In this document: piece by piece, positions 24,142 through 35,946 of the stretch
How positions within the stretch are numbered: the stretch's first letter is position 1
Layout of the letters: each line of letters opens with the position of its first letter
Source: Klebsiella indica
Lineage (GTDB): Bacteria > Pseudomonadota > Gammaproteobacteria > Enterobacterales > Enterobacteriaceae
Assembly (NCBI RefSeq): GCF_005860775.1
Contig: NZ_VCHQ01000034.1
Span: 25,932 to 89,931, forward strand
Direction: 5' to 3'
DNA length: 64,000 nt
Program-made: the position numbers and the translations under genes
Notes under the pieces: generated by a model
The model's input: only the letters and a program-made list of their open reading frames with translations
Database searches by the model: none
What the model was told of the DNA's origin: nothing

Positions 24142-24863
24142 AATACCGCTTTTCACCACTGCCGATGATTAAGCGCTTTTTGCTGCGGCTGTTGTTGGTG
24201 TGTGTAGCGGTATGGTGCGGAGGAATTGCGTTGTTTAGCATTCTGCCGGTGCCTTTTTCTGCGGTGATGCTGGAGCGGCAAGCTGGCGCCTGGCTCTCCG
24301 GCGATTTTCAGTACGTTGCCCATTCCGACTGGGTGGGAATGGATCAGATTTCGCCCTGGATGGGGCTGGCGGTTATTGCCGCAGAAGATCAGAAATTCCC
24401 GGAACATTGGGGATTTGATATCCCGGCGATTGAGAAGGCGTTAGCCCATAATGAGCGTCATGAGAACCGGATTCGCGGCGCATCGACCCTGTCACAGCAG
24501 ACGGCGAAAAACCTGTTCCTGTGGGAAGGGCGCAGTTGGCTAAGAAAAGGTCTGGAAGCGGGGCTGACCGTCGGTATTGAGATGGTGTGGAGCAAAAAAC
24601 GCATTCTTACCGTTTATTTGAATATCGCTGAGTTTGGTCATGGAACGTTTGGCGTGGAGGCCGCGTCGCAGCGCTATTTTCATAAGCCGGCGAGTAAGTT
24701 GACGGCATCTGAAGCGGCGCTGTTGGCTGCGGTTTTGCCAAATCCGATTCGTTTTCGCGTCGATGCGCCGTCAGGGTACGTCCGCAGCCGTCAGGCGTGG
24801 ATTTTGCGGCAGATGCGCCAGTTAGGCGGGGAGGGGTTTATGCGGGAGCATAAGCTACATTGA
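24138..24863 (+). CDS. mtgA: MtgA, monofunctional peptidoglycan glycosyltransferase
   Basis: This inner-membrane GT51 enzyme of 241 residues polymerises lipid II into glycan strands. One N-terminal transmembrane helix ([20 protein letters not shown]) is followed by the catalytic motifs [14 protein letters not shown] (catalytic Glu), [17 protein letters not shown] and the [24 protein letters not shown] block. The start ATG overlaps the elbB stop (ATGA), implying coupled translation. It is convergent with npr. Confidence 0.97.
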   Translation: MKYRFSPLPMIKRFLLRLLLVCVAVWCGGIALFSILPVPFSAVMLERQAGAWLSGDFQYVAHSDWVGMDQISPWMGLAVIAAEDQKFPEHWGFDIPAIEKALAHNERHENRIRGASTLSQQTAKNLFLWEGRSWLRKGLEAGLTVGIEMVWSKKRILTVYLNIAEFGHGTFGVEAASQRYFHKPASKLTASEAALLAAVLPNPIRFRVDAPSGYVRSRQAWILRQMRQLGGEGFMREHKLH

Positions 24864-24922
24864 TGCTTGCCGTGTTCTCATTTTCTTTCAGCCCCGGTAA
24901 GCATAGAACGACCGCGAAGGGT

Positions 24923-25195
24923 TTAGTCTTCATCAAATCCGGCATTGAAGAGCGCGATAACCGCCGCCAGCGCCTCAGCTTCTTGCGGACCGTTGGCTTC
25001 AATCTCAATCTGACGCCCTTTGGCCGAGTCGAGCATCAGCAGGGCTATCACGCTATTGGCTTCAGCTTCAATCCCTTCGTCATTGCGCAACAGCACCTCA
25101 GCATCATAGTTCTGCATTAATTCGAATAATTTCATTGCCGGACGAGCGTGCATGCCCAGCTTATTGGTGATCTCAACGGTTTGCTTCACGGTCAT
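24923..25195 (-). CDS. ptsO: NPr, phosphocarrier protein of the nitrogen PTS
   Basis: This HPr homologue of 90 residues passes phosphate from EI-Ntr (PtsP) to EIIA-Ntr (PtsN). The phosphorylated histidine is in [16 protein letters not shown] (His16). [17 protein letters not shown] is the second conserved HPr block. It is the last gene of the rpoN operon and overlaps rapZ by four bases. Confidence 0.97.
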   Translation of the reverse strand: MTVKQTVEITNKLGMHARPAMKLFELMQNYDAEVLLRNDEGIEAEANSVIALLMLDSAKGRQIEIEANGPQEAEALAAVIALFNAGFDED

Positions 25196-26046
25196 GATTT
25201 ACGTTTTTCCAGCGTCCGGTGACGAGACTGCACGTTTTTACCGCGCGAGCGGAAGTAGTCCGCCAGCTGTTCGGCGACGTAAACTGAACGGTGTTTACCC
25301 CCGGTACAACCAATCGCCACCGTCAGATAGCTGCGGTTATTGGTCTCCAGCATGGGTAACCATAGCTCAAGATAGCTGCGGGTCTGGTAGATAAAATTGT
25401 GAACTTCTGTGTGTCGATCGAGGAAGGCGGCGACCGGTTTATCGAGGCCAGTCATTGGACGCAGCTTTGGATCCCAGTGCGGGTTTGGCAGGAAGCGCAC
25501 ATCAAAGACGTAGTCAGCGTCGATGGGGATGCCGTGCTTAAAGCCAAAGGATTCGAAGACCATTGTCAGTTCGCGTTCGCGTTTACCTAACAAACGCGTG
25601 CGCAGCATTTCAGCCAGCTCATGCACTGACATTTCGGAAGTATCGACAATCAGGTCGGCGCGGGAACGCAAAGGCTCCAGCAGATCGCTCTCTTCATCAA
25701 TAGCGCTTTCCAGCGACAGGTTTTTACTCGAGAGCGGGTGCAGGCGCCGCGTATCGCTATAGCGGCGAATTAAGGTGTTACGATCGGCATCAAGGAACAA
25801 CAACTGAGGCGAAAATTCGGCGGGCAGGTTTTTCATCGCCTGCTCAAAGACTTCCGGCGACTCGGGCATATTACGCACATCAATGCTGACGGCCGCCGAA
25901 ATATTTCTGTCCGCAAGGGTGCGCGCCAGTTCGGGCAGCAGTACAACTGGCAGGTTATCCACGCAGTAAAAGCCCATATCTTCCAGCGCTCGCAGGGCGA
26001 CGGATTTCCCCGACCCTGAACGGCCGCTGACGATCATCAGTACCAT
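25192..26046 (-). CDS. rapZ: RapZ, RNase adaptor controlling GlmZ decay
   Basis: RapZ (284 residues) binds the small RNA GlmZ and delivers it to RNase E. It senses glucosamine-6-phosphate and so controls glmS. It has an N-terminal P-loop [16 protein letters not shown] and a second nucleotide site around [20 protein letters not shown]. The C-terminal domain includes [20 protein letters not shown] and ends in a basic RNA-binding tail ([16 protein letters not shown]). It lies between ptsN and npr as in E. coli. A glmM gene for the same pathway is at 48905-50242. Confidence 0.97.
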   Translation of the reverse strand: MVLMIVSGRSGSGKSVALRALEDMGFYCVDNLPVVLLPELARTLADRNISAAVSIDVRNMPESPEVFEQAMKNLPAEFSPQLLFLDADRNTLIRRYSDTRRLHPLSSKNLSLESAIDEESDLLEPLRSRADLIVDTSEMSVHELAEMLRTRLLGKRERELTMVFESFGFKHGIPIDADYVFDVRFLPNPHWDPKLRPMTGLDKPVAAFLDRHTEVHNFIYQTRSYLELWLPMLETNNRSYLTVAIGCTGGKHRSVYVAEQLADYFRSRGKNVQSRHRTLEKRKS

Positions 26047-26091
26047 GTACCGTTTCTCCTCAGTACGATAAAGAGTAAGGTGCGATTCCTG

Positions 26092-26580
26092 TTATGCTTC
26101 ATCATTGCTTCCTGAACCGGTGATGATGTCATATAGCTCTTCATCACTTTGTGCGGCGCGCAGGCGACGGCAAATGGTTTTATCCGCCAGACGTTTTGCG
26201 ACCAGCGACAGCGTATGCAGATGCGTTTTTGTTTGATCGGCGGGAACGAGAAGAGCAAACAGGAGATCGACGGGTTGATTGTCGATAGCATCGAATGCGA
26301 TGGGGGTTTCCAACTGAACAAAAACGCCCACAGCCCGTAGCGTATCCTCTTCAAGTTTGCCATGTGGAATCGCAATACCGTTACCAATCCCGGTACTGCC
26401 CATTTTTTCACGGGTGAGAATGGCTTCGAACACCACCTGGGGCGGTAAGCTTAGCTGTTTTGCCGCCAGCTCGCTGATGATTTCCAGCGCGCGTTTTTTG
26501 CTTTGGCAGTGAACCTGGCTACGGGTACATTCCTGGTTAAGGACGTTGCTCAGTTGTAGAGCCGAATCGTTATTTGTCAT
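26092..26580 (-). CDS. ptsN: PtsN, EIIA component of the nitrogen PTS
   Basis: EIIA-Ntr is a cytoplasmic regulator of potassium uptake and phosphate-starvation signalling that accepts phosphate from NPr. The 162-residue protein shows the phosphorylated histidine in GIGNGIAIPHGKLE and the conserved QPVDLLFALLVPADQTKTHLHTLSLVAKRL. Start 26580 (MTNNDSALQL) matches the family; the frame is open to 26628. It belongs to the rpoN operon. Confidence 0.97.
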   Translation of the reverse strand: MTNNDSALQLSNVLNQECTRSQVHCQSKKRALEIISELAAKQLSLPPQVVFEAILTREKMGSTGIGNGIAIPHGKLEEDTLRAVGVFVQLETPIAFDAIDNQPVDLLFALLVPADQTKTHLHTLSLVAKRLADKTICRRLRAAQSDEELYDIITGSGSNDEA

Positions 26581-26646
26581 AATTTCACCTGAGCTCTTCC
26601 TTGCCAACCGCCGGTAAGCGGTTGGCACAGGCTATTGCCCGGACAA

Positions 26647-26934
26647 TTAGTGTTGTTTCAGTTTATCTTTATGTTTTGTTAACTGTCTCGCCAGCTTATC
26701 AATAAGACCATCGATGGCGGCGTACATATCCTGCCCTTCCGCACTGGCATGGATTTCACCACCATTGACATGCAGATTGGCATCCGCAATTTGCGTCACC
26801 TTCTCTACTTTTAACACTATATAGACCTGGTTGATCCTGTCGAAAAACTGCTCCAGTTTGCTAAATTTCGCATTCACGAAATCACGCATTGCGGGGGTTA
26901 TTTCGACGTTTTGCCCTGTAATGTTGAGCTGCAT
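26647..26934 (-). CDS. hpf: HPF, ribosome hibernation promoting factor
   Basis: This short-form HPF of 95 residues binds the 30S decoding centre and, with RMF, promotes 100S dimers in stationary phase. The sequence MQLNITGQNVEITPAMRDFV and the segment ADANLHVNGGEIHASAEGQDMYAAIDGLIDKL are typical. It lies 22 bases after rpoN on the same strand. Confidence 0.97.
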   Translation of the reverse strand: MQLNITGQNVEITPAMRDFVNAKFSKLEQFFDRINQVYIVLKVEKVTQIADANLHVNGGEIHASAEGQDMYAAIDGLIDKLARQLTKHKDKLKQH

Positions 26935-26956
26935 AGTGTCTTCCTTATCGGTTGGG

Positions 26957-28390
26957 TCAAACTAACTGTTTACGCTGGTTTGACGGCGGAATAGATAAAG
27001 ATTCTCGGTACTTAGCGACGGTACGGCGCGCCACCATAATACCCTGCTCGGATAACATGGTGGTGAGTTTACTGTCGCTCAATGGCTTCGCGGGGTTCTC
27101 CGCGGCGATTAACTTCTTCACCAGCGCACGAATGGCTGTCGACGATGCTTCGCCGCCGCCTTCGGTGTTGACATGGCTGGAGAAGAAATACTTCAGCTCA
27201 AAAATACCGCGTGGACTGTGCAGGTATTTTTGCGTGGTAACGCGTGAGATAGTGGATTCATGCATTTCGACGGCCTGGGCAATATCTGCCAGAACCATCG
27301 GCTTCATAAACTCTTCACCCTGTTCAAAGAAGGCCTGCTGCTGTTCAACGATACAGCGACTGACGCGTAACAGTGTATCGTTACGGCTTTCCAGACTTTT
27401 GATAAGCCAGCGGGCTTCCTGCAGATTACTGCGGATAAACTGACCATCCGCATCGTTGCGTGCGCTGTTACCCATGGCTGCATAGTGCTGATTGATCTTC
27501 AGGCGCGGAAGGCTGTCTGAATTGAGTTCGACCACCCAGCGACCGTTCACTTTGCGCACCAGAACATCAGGAATAACATATTCGGGTTCACCGGTCTGAA
27601 TGGACTGGCCAGGGCGCGGATCCAGCGACTGGATCAGATTTACTGCTTCTTTGAGGACGTCTTCTTTGAGACGGGTGACGCGCATCAATGTGCGGAAATC
27701 ATGATTGGCCAGCAGATCGAGATGATCGCTAATGATCTGTCGCGCTTCATCAATCCATGGCGTCTCTTTGGCAAACTGAGAAAGCTGGACCAGCAGGCAG
27801 TCGCGCAGATCTTTTGCCGCTACGCCGACGGGATCGAAACGCTGAACACGTTTGAGAACGGCTTCGACCTCTTCAAGCCCGATTTCATCATCGCCGATGC
27901 TTTCCACGATCTCTTCAACAGAAACGGTCAGGTAGCCAGTATCATCAACGGCATCGACGATCGATGTGGCGATAGCGCGATCGGTGTCAGTGAAAGGGGT
28001 GAGTTCCACCTGCCACATCAGATAATCCTGCAGGCTCTGGGTGGTTTCCCCCTGATAAATCGGCAGTTCATCATCCTGATAATCCACCCCGTTGCCTGAC
28101 GGGGTACCTGCGGTGTAAATCTCATCCCAGCTGGCGTCAAGCGGTAACTCTTCCGGCATATCTTTCTGCTCAAGAGCGTCAACGCTATCCAGAGATTCGC
28201 GATCCTCTGTCTCTTTGGTTTCTACCTCATCGTGAAGATCGGTTTGCTCGAGCAACGGGTTACTCTCCAGCGCCTGCTGGAGTTCTTGCTGGAGTTCTAA
28301 CGTGGACAACTGCAACAGGCGAATTGCCTGCTGTAGTTGTGGCGTCATGGCAAGCTGTTGGCTTAACCTTAATTGCAAACCTTGCTTCAT
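26957..28390 (-). CDS. rpoN: RpoN, sigma-54 factor
   Basis: The sigma factor for nitrogen-regulated and other promoters activated by enhancer-binding proteins is full length at 477 residues. It has the glutamine-rich region I ([23 protein letters not shown]), an acidic region II (about residues 55-110) and the C-terminal DNA-binding part with the RpoN box [10 protein letters not shown]. It follows lptB and precedes hpf-ptsN-rapZ-npr. Confidence 0.99.
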   Translation of the reverse strand: MKQGLQLRLSQQLAMTPQLQQAIRLLQLSTLELQQELQQALESNPLLEQTDLHDEVETKETEDRESLDSVDALEQKDMPEELPLDASWDEIYTAGTPSGNGVDYQDDELPIYQGETTQSLQDYLMWQVELTPFTDTDRAIATSIVDAVDDTGYLTVSVEEIVESIGDDEIGLEEVEAVLKRVQRFDPVGVAAKDLRDCLLVQLSQFAKETPWIDEARQIISDHLDLLANHDFRTLMRVTRLKEDVLKEAVNLIQSLDPRPGQSIQTGEPEYVIPDVLVRKVNGRWVVELNSDSLPRLKINQHYAAMGNSARNDADGQFIRSNLQEARWLIKSLESRNDTLLRVSRCIVEQQQAFFEQGEEFMKPMVLADIAQAVEMHESTISRVTTQKYLHSPRGIFELKYFFSSHVNTEGGGEASSTAIRALVKKLIAAENPAKPLSDSKLTTMLSEQGIMVARRTVAKYRESLSIPPSNQRKQLV

Positions 28391-28437
28391 ATTCAGAGCT
28401 AATATCTCCGGCTAAAACGTCTGTAACCTCTACCCTA

Positions 28438-29163
28438 TCAGAGTCTGAAGTCTTCCCCAAGATACACGCGCTTAACCTGCTCGTCTTCAAGGATTTGTTG
28501 CGGCGTACCGTGGGCAATCAGGTGCCCCTGGCTGACGATATAGGCGCGCTCACAAACGGCCAGCGTCTCTCTGACGTTATGGTCGGTGATCAGTACGCCA
28601 AGTCCGCTGTCGCGCAGGTGTTCAATAATGCGTTTGATATCGATAACGGAAATCGGGTCAACGCCGGCGAAAGGTTCATCCAGCAGGATAAACTTCGGGT
28701 TAGCGGCCAGCGCGCGGGCGATTTCTACCCGGCGACGTTCACCGCCGGAGAGCGCCTGGCCGATGTTATCGCGCAGGTGCTCAATATGAAACTCTTCCAT
28801 AAGCTCTTTTGCCCGGTCTTCACGCTGCTCATTGCTGAGATCGTCGCGAATCTGCAATACGGCCATCAGGTTATCGTAAACGCTCAGGCGACGGAAAATA
28901 GACGCTTCCTGCGGCAGGTAGCCGATACCGCGGCGGGCGCGGGCATGCAGAGGCAGCAAGCTGATGTCTTCATCATCAATAATAATGTTGCCCGCGTCGC
29001 GCGGTACAATACCGACCACCATATAGAAAGTGGTTGTCTTACCGGCGCCGTTCGGGCCCAGCAGGCCGACAATCTCCCCGGAGTTGACGGTCAGACTGAC
29101 ATCTTCCACCACCCGGCGGCCTTTATAGGCTTTGGCGAGATTCTTTGCAGTTAATGTTGCCAT
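28438..29163 (-). CDS. lptB: LptB, LPS export ABC ATPase
   Basis: LptB (241 residues) is the cytoplasmic ATPase that, with LptFG, extracts LPS from the inner membrane. It has Walker [10 protein letters not shown] at about residue 36, signature LSGGERRR, Walker [14 protein letters not shown] and the switch histidine in [11 protein letters not shown]. It is in operon with lptA and lptC, seven bases after the lptA stop codon. Confidence 0.98.
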   Translation of the reverse strand: MATLTAKNLAKAYKGRRVVEDVSLTVNSGEIVGLLGPNGAGKTTTFYMVVGIVPRDAGNIIIDDEDISLLPLHARARRGIGYLPQEASIFRRLSVYDNLMAVLQIRDDLSNEQREDRAKELMEEFHIEHLRDNIGQALSGGERRRVEIARALAANPKFILLDEPFAGVDPISVIDIKRIIEHLRDSGLGVLITDHNVRETLAVCERAYIVSQGHLIAHGTPQQILEDEQVKRVYLGEDFRL

Positions 29164-29169
29164 AACGAA

Positions 29170-29715
29170 TTACTTACCCTTCTTTGACTGATCGTTGCCT
29201 TTGTCCTGCAACTGCGAAGGAACCAGTACCGTGGTTACACGTCCACCTTTATTGCTGAACGCCTGCATTTTTTGCTCTTTCACCAGATAGGTGATTTTGT
29301 CACCCTGAATATTGCTATCAAGCTGTTCCAGATGGGCATTACCGGTCAGAACGACAAAGTCATTTTGCAGTTCATAATGCATCTTTGATGCGCGGCCTTT
29401 TACTGGTTTGCCATTGTCCTGCATCTGGTAGAAGGTTGCCGGGTTACCGTAACCGTCGATCACTTCTTTGCCTTTCTCTCCGCCGGGACGGGTGACGACA
29501 ACTTTATCAGCATTGATTTTGATCGTTCCCTGCGTGACGACAACATTACCAGTAAAGGTCACGACGTTGCCCTGCATATCCAGCGACTGCTGATCGGATT
29601 CAATATGAATCGGCTGATCGGTATCACCCGTTTTTGCCAGTGCCGGCAAGCTGGCGGCCAGTAAGGCGCTGGCGAGCGCAATCTTAAGGCTGAGTTTGTT
29701 TGTTCTGAATTTCAT
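29170..29715 (-). CDS. lptA: LptA, periplasmic LPS transport bridge
   Basis: LptA (181 residues) forms the beta-jellyroll bridge that carries LPS across the periplasm from LptC to LptD. The signal peptide is MKFRTNKLSLKIALASALLA, cleaved after ALA. The OstA-like core shows DTDQPIHIESDQQSLDMQGN, FTGNVVVTQG and NADKVVVTRPGG. Start 29715 equals the E. coli start and lies inside the 3' end of lptC, an overlap of 32 bases. Confidence 0.97.
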   Translation of the reverse strand: MKFRTNKLSLKIALASALLAASLPALAKTGDTDQPIHIESDQQSLDMQGNVVTFTGNVVVTQGTIKINADKVVVTRPGGEKGKEVIDGYGNPATFYQMQDNGKPVKGRASKMHYELQNDFVVLTGNAHLEQLDSNIQGDKITYLVKEQKMQAFSNKGGRVTTVLVPSQLQDKGNDQSKKGK

Positions 29716-30259
29716 AAGAGGTTCTAACCTTTTCAATCAGCTCGGCATTTTTGCTGCGTAGGTTCCCGCGCATTTTCAGGCCGCTGGAATTAAATGTTGT
29801 CCCGTACAATGTCACCATGTCATCGGAGGTAACATCCTGTGTCACCAGGTTTATCTGGGCGTTATCCGTCGTAATTTTGCGCAGTTGAGCATCCGCTGTT
29901 AGCGCATTGACTTCAACGTGCCCGTAAAGATACAGCATGCGGTCGTTCGTTAACTTCGCTTTATCAGCCGTGACGGACCAGGTCGGTACTTTGTTCGTAT
30001 CAAAGGTGGTCATCACGGGTTTAGTAAACCACGAGATTTGCTGCGCGGAAAAATACGCCACATGTTCAGCGGTCAACCGGTAGCTAAGCGCGCCTTCCGG
30101 GCTATAAACTACAGTATCGGTATGCTCGCTGGTATACGTTGGCTCATCAGGATTGACCGCCTGTTGGGAGGTATCGTCCGTACTCGCCAGGTTAAGACCA
30201 ATCAGGATCAGCGCGGCCAGCGACAGTAAAATGATAACCCAACGTCTGGTTTTACTCAT
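29684..30259 (-). CDS. lptC: LptC, LPS transport inner-membrane protein
   Basis: LptC (191 residues) is a bitopic protein. Its single N-terminal helix (WVIILLSLAALILIGLNLA) anchors a periplasmic jellyroll that receives LPS from LptB2FG and passes it to LptA. The N-terminal SKTRRW and the TEHVAYFSAQQISWFTKP segment are conserved. It overlaps kdsC by four bases upstream and lptA downstream. Confidence 0.97.
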   Translation of the reverse strand: MSKTRRWVIILLSLAALILIGLNLASTDDTSQQAVNPDEPTYTSEHTDTVVYSPEGALSYRLTAEHVAYFSAQQISWFTKPVMTTFDTNKVPTWSVTADKAKLTNDRMLYLYGHVEVNALTADAQLRKITTDNAQINLVTQDVTSDDMVTLYGTTFNSSGLKMRGNLRSKNAELIEKVRTSYEIQNKQTQP

Positions 30260-30822
30260 ATCGATTGCCCTTTGGCCTCATCCAGCTTGCCTTGCGCCAA
30301 TAGTAGCAAATCGCACACTTCCCGTACCGCTCCGCGACCACCGTTGATACGCGTGACGTAATCCGCACGTGGGATCAGCAGGGGGTGAGCATCGGCTACC
30401 GCGACGCTTAAACCGACTTCAGCCATAACCGGCCAGTCAATAAGATCGTCACCAATATAGGCCGCTTCATCTGCATGAACAGCCAGCTTGTTGAGTAATT
30501 CATGAAACGCCAAAAGCTTATCAGATTGCCCCTGGTACAGATGCGTGATGCCCAGCGTCTGACAACGGTCTTCCACCAGTTTAGCTTTTCGCCCGGTAAT
30601 TATCGCCACTTCAATACCTGAGGTCAGGACACAGCGGAGCCCGTAGCCATCACGGACATTAAACGCTTTCAGCTCTTCGCCATTGTTGCCCATGTAGATA
30701 AGGCCATCAGACAGGACGCCGTCCACATCCAGGATCAATAAACGGATCTTCGCCGCCCGGTCGATAAACTCCTGGCTTACTGGCCCATAGCAGGTCGTCA
30801 ACAGGGCATCAGTATTATTCAT
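30256..30822 (-). CDS. kdsC: KdsC, Kdo-8-phosphate phosphatase
   Basis: This HAD-family phosphatase of 188 residues releases Kdo from Kdo-8-P for lipid A assembly. It has the nucleophile motif LLILDVDGVLSDG, the TGRK segment (IITGRKAKLVEDR) and the final motif YIGDDLIDWPVM. It acts as a tetramer in the cytoplasm. It lies 14 bases after kdsD. Confidence 0.97.
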   Translation of the reverse strand: MNNTDALLTTCYGPVSQEFIDRAAKIRLLILDVDGVLSDGLIYMGNNGEELKAFNVRDGYGLRCVLTSGIEVAIITGRKAKLVEDRCQTLGITHLYQGQSDKLLAFHELLNKLAVHADEAAYIGDDLIDWPVMAEVGLSVAVADAHPLLIPRADYVTRINGGRGAVREVCDLLLLAQGKLDEAKGQSI

Positions 30823-30836
30823 TATTTTTTCCTTAC

Positions 30837-31823
30837 TTACACTACACCTGCGCGCAGGAGATCGTGCATATGTACCACACCCAGTAGACGGTCGCCATCA
30901 GCAACCAGTACGCAGGTGATGTGACGAGATTGCATCAGGTTCAGCGCATCGACGGCCAGCGTGCCGGGACGGATGCGGATACCGCCTCGCGTCATTACCT
31001 CGGCAATACTGGCATTGCGCATATCGATGCCAGTATCAAATACCCGGCGTAGATCGCCATCGGTGAAAATGCCGATGATGTTCATTTCATCATCGCAGAT
31101 CGCGGTCATGCCCAGATTTTTACGTGTGATCTCCAGTAACGCATCGCGCAGCGTGGCGCGCAGGCTAACGTGCGGAATCTCATCGCCGGTGTGCATAATA
31201 TCATTAACTCGCAGGAGCAGTTTACGTCCCAGCGCGCCGCCGGGATGCGACAACGCAAAATCTTCAGCGGTAAAACCGCGTGCTTCCAGCAGTGCCACCG
31301 CGAGCGCATCGCCCATAACCAGCGCGGCGGTCGTGCTTGTTGTTGGCGCCAGCCCCAGTGGACACGCCTCTTTAGGGACCTTGACGCATAAATGAATATC
31401 CGCTGCGCGCGCCATGCTGCTTTCAGGGCGACTGGTCATGCAAATTAATGAAACCTGCTGACGCTTGAGGACAGGGATCAGGGCGAGAATTTCATTGGAT
31501 TCACCGGAGTTAGACAGTGCGATAACCACGTCATGTGAGGTGACCATGCCTAAATCACCGTGCGCGGCTTCGCCTGGATGAACAAAAAATGACGGTGTGC
31601 CGGTGCTGGCAAAGGTGGCCGCCATTTTACGTCCGATGTGGCCGGATTTGCCCATCCCCATCACCACCACTTTTCCGCTACAGCGAAAAATGGTCTCACA
31701 GGCGCGGGTAAAATCTTCATTAATGTATTGATCGAGCTGCGTCAGACCTTCACGTTCAATTTCCAGAACCTCACGGCCTGCCCGTTGAAAGTCAAAATCC
31801 GCTGGCAAATCTGTTTGCGACAT
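30837..31823 (-). CDS. kdsD: KdsD, arabinose-5-phosphate isomerase
   Basis: KdsD (328 residues) converts ribulose-5-P to arabinose-5-P, the first step to Kdo. An N-terminal SIS domain (VVMGMGKSGHIGRKMAATFASTGTPSFF, ALSNSGESNEI) is followed by two CBS domains (about residues 210-328). Start 31823 (MSQTDLPADFDF) is the family start; the frame is open six codons further. It lies between yrbG and kdsC. Confidence 0.97.
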   Translation of the reverse strand: MSQTDLPADFDFQRAGREVLEIEREGLTQLDQYINEDFTRACETIFRCSGKVVVMGMGKSGHIGRKMAATFASTGTPSFFVHPGEAAHGDLGMVTSHDVVIALSNSGESNEILALIPVLKRQQVSLICMTSRPESSMARAADIHLCVKVPKEACPLGLAPTTSTTAALVMGDALAVALLEARGFTAEDFALSHPGGALGRKLLLRVNDIMHTGDEIPHVSLRATLRDALLEITRKNLGMTAICDDEMNIIGIFTDGDLRRVFDTGIDMRNASIAEVMTRGGIRIRPGTLAVDALNLMQSRHITCVLVADGDRLLGVVHMHDLLRAGVV

Positions 31824-31837
31824 AATGTTATCCCGAA

Positions 31838-32815
31838 TCATTCAACGAAGAGCGGCGCTGTCCAGTACAGCATCGCCAACCAAAGCACAAAACCGCAAAC
31901 TAACAGGGCACCGACAAGCCTGCCTGGCTGCTGTTTACGACGCCAGCACAGTAGGGCAAACACCAGGCTGACCAGCAGCATGACGCCATAGTCGCGGGTG
32001 AAGGCCTCTGCGGTGAAGGCGCCAGGGGCAATTAGCGCGGGGAGGCCGAGGACGAGCACAATGTTAAGAATATTCGCGCCAATGATATTCCCGATAGCAA
32101 TATCATTTTCACCTTTTCGCGCCCCGGCGATAGCGGTTGCCAGTTCCGGTAAGCTGGTGCCTATGGCCACCACCGTTAAGCCAACGCTCAGCTCGCTGAT
32201 GGCAAAAAAGTTTGCCAGTACCGTGGCGTTATCAACGACCATTCGCGCGGCCATTGGCATCACAATCAACGCAACGCCCAGCCAAAGCAAGGCGACGGGA
32301 AGCGACCCTTCACGTGGCAGCTCCGCCAGCTGTTCGCGGGTCAGGCTATCGCTACCCTGACGTTCCGCGAGACGGGCGATTTTAAGGGTGAACAGTAGCC
32401 AGAGTACGGCCAGCGTCAGTAAAAAAAAGCCATCCATCCTCGTGAGCTGCCCGTCATATAGCACAACCCCCGCCAGTAAACTGACCAGCAACATTAGCGG
32501 TAATTCACGACGCAGGATATCAGAATGCACGGTAAAAGGCTGAAACAGCGCAGTGATACCGAGAATCAACAGAATATTGGTGATATTCGATCCGAGCGCG
32601 GTGCCAATCGCCAGCTCGGTTTGCCCGTGGAGGGAGGCGGCGGTGGAGACGATGATTTCCGGTAAACTGGTACCGATGCTGACCACCGTCATGCCAATAA
32701 TAAGCGGGGGGATCCCCAGGAGACGGCAAAGTATTGAAGCGGCGTAGACCAGACGATCGGCGCTGTAGACAACCAGCAATAAACCAATAATTAACAGAGC
32801 CGTCGCTAAGAGCAT
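31838..32815 (-). CDS. yrbG: YrbG, calcium/sodium antiporter-family protein
   Basis: This inner-membrane protein of 325 residues has about ten helices in two inverted halves. Each half carries the alpha-repeat of the Ca2+:cation antiporter family: SIGTSLPEIIVSTAASL with GSNITNILLILG, and AIGTSLPELATAIAGARKGEND with GANILNIVLVLG. The transported ion in vivo is not firmly known. It is first gene of the yrbG-kdsD-kdsC-lptCAB run and divergent from mlaF. Confidence 0.93.
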   Translation of the reverse strand: MLLATALLIIGLLLVVYSADRLVYAASILCRLLGIPPLIIGMTVVSIGTSLPEIIVSTAASLHGQTELAIGTALGSNITNILLILGITALFQPFTVHSDILRRELPLMLLVSLLAGVVLYDGQLTRMDGFFLLTLAVLWLLFTLKIARLAERQGSDSLTREQLAELPREGSLPVALLWLGVALIVMPMAARMVVDNATVLANFFAISELSVGLTVVAIGTSLPELATAIAGARKGENDIAIGNIIGANILNIVLVLGLPALIAPGAFTAEAFTRDYGVMLLVSLVFALLCWRRKQQPGRLVGALLVCGFVLWLAMLYWTAPLFVE

Positions 32816-32893
32816 CTAACGTCCTTTCTTCAGGTATAATCGTCGCCTCGCTGGCCGTCCGTAGGCAGCGTAACGAATTCTTAATTTTGACTT

Positions 32894-32923
32894 TATACCC
32901 GTCATACTTCAAGTTGCATGTGC
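32894..32923 (+). repeat. Dispersed enterobacterial intergenic motif
   Basis: TATACCCGTCATACTTCAAG followed by TTGCATGTGC is a motif I remember from many enterobacterial intergenic regions. It is related to the copy at 1845-1871 (shared TACCC, TTC, AGTTGCA). It lies in the 318-base divergent gap between yrbG and mlaF, in which I otherwise see only presumed promoters. Confidence 0.45.
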
Positions 32924-33133
32924 ATTGACGCTGAGTGACTCGTTTTATTCATGGGATTTATCCTTATGGGCGGTGACTCTGCGGTGCGCGTTATTTAGGG
33001 AATATGTGCGGAAAAAGTAAAACAAATGCCAGTTTTGGTTAACCGGGGCGGGTAAGTTTCTGTAAAAATGTTGGGTTTGTGGTGAAAGAAAGCGCCATGC
33101 TTATCCCGATGGGTGTCTAGTAAGGATGATTTT

Positions 33134-34736
<1,603 letters not shown>

Positions 34737-34740
34737 GTTC

Positions 34741-35292
34741 ATGCAAACGAGAAAAAATGAAATTTGGGTCGGTGTGTTCTTGCTGGTCGCGCTGCTGGCC
34801 GCGTTGTTTGTCTGCCTGAAAGCGGCGAACGTGACTTCCTTGCGTACGGAACCGACCTATCGGCTCTATGCCACCTTTGACAATATCGGCGGCCTGAAAG
34901 TGCGTTCTCCGGTGCGTATCGGCGGTGTCGTGGTGGGACGCGTTGAGGATATTTCGCTTGACCCGCAAACTTATCTGCCGCGGGTGACTCTCGATATTGA
35001 TAAACGCTATAACCACATTCCGGACACCAGCTCGCTGGCAATCAGAACTTCCGGCCTGCTAGGGGAACAGTATCTGGCGATGAATATTGGTTTTGAAGAT
35101 CCTGACCTGGGAACCTCTATCCTTAAAGATGGCGGCACTATCCAGGACACCAAATCTGCAATGGTGCTGGAAGATCTGATCGGTCAGTTCCTTTACAACA
35201 GTAAAGGCGGTGACAATAAGAATTCTGGCGATGATCGGGCTGCGAGCGAGGGGCATACTGATGCCACGCAGCCAGCCGGCACGACGCATTAA
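34741..35292 (+). CDS. mlaD: MlaD, MCE-domain lipid-binding subunit
   Basis: MlaD (183 residues) is anchored by one N-terminal helix (EIWVGVFLLVALLAALFVCL) and has a single MCE domain (TFDNIGGLKVRSPVRIGGVVVGRV) that forms a hexameric ring with a hydrophobic pore for phospholipid passage. The disordered tail is rich in D, G and T. Start 34741 matches E. coli and follows the mlaE stop by four bases. Confidence 0.97.
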   Translation: MQTRKNEIWVGVFLLVALLAALFVCLKAANVTSLRTEPTYRLYATFDNIGGLKVRSPVRIGGVVVGRVEDISLDPQTYLPRVTLDIDKRYNHIPDTSSLAIRTSGLLGEQYLAMNIGFEDPDLGTSILKDGGTIQDTKSAMVLEDLIGQFLYNSKGGDNKNSGDDRAASEGHTDATQPAGTTH

Positions 35293-35310
35293 TTTCAGGA
35301 GAGATGAGAC

Positions 35311-35946
35311 ATGTTTAAACGCTTACTAATGGTCGCCATGCTGGTGATTGCTCCTTTGACCGCGGCCGCCGCTGCGGATCAATCTAATCCATATAAGCTG
35401 ATGAACGAAGCGGCGCAGAAAACCTTTGATCGCCTGAAGAACGAACAGCCGAAAATTCAGGCCAACCCGAACTACCTGCGCGATATCGTCGATCAGGAAC
35501 TGTTGCCGTATGTTCAGGTTAAATATGCCGGCGCACTGGTGTTGGGACGTTACTACAAGGAGGCCACGCCGGCGCAACGTGAAGCCTATTTCGCCGCCTT
35601 CCGCGAATACCTGAAACAGGCCTATGGTCAGGCCCTGGCGATGTATCATGGTCAGACCTATCAGATTGAGCCGGAGAGGCCGTTGGGCGATGCGACCATT
35701 ATTCCTATCCGCGTAACCATTCTTGATCCGAATGGTCGCCCACCGGTTCGTCTTGATTTTCAGTGGCGTAAAAATACCCAAACCGGTAACTGGCAGGCTT
35801 ACGATATGATTGCGGAAGGGGTAAGCATGATCACCACCAAGCAGAACGAGTGGAGCGATCTGCTGCGTACTAAAGGGATTGATGGCCTGACGGCGCAACT
35901 GAAGTTAATTTCCGCACAGCCAATTACTCTGGAACAGAAAAAATAA
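35311..35946 (+). CDS. mlaC: MlaC, periplasmic phospholipid shuttle
   Basis: MlaC (211 residues) ferries phospholipids between the outer-membrane MlaA-porin complex and MlaFEDB. The signal peptide [20 protein letters not shown] ends near AAA. The Tol-Tol-Ttg2 family core includes [28 protein letters not shown] and [18 protein letters not shown]. The stop codon overlaps the mlaB start by one base. Confidence 0.97.
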   Translation: MFKRLLMVAMLVIAPLTAAAAADQSNPYKLMNEAAQKTFDRLKNEQPKIQANPNYLRDIVDQELLPYVQVKYAGALVLGRYYKEATPAQREAYFAAFREYLKQAYGQALAMYHGQTYQIEPERPLGDATIIPIRVTILDPNGRPPVRLDFQWRKNTQTGNWQAYDMIAEGVSMITTKQNEWSDLLRTKGIDGLTAQLKLISAQPITLEQKK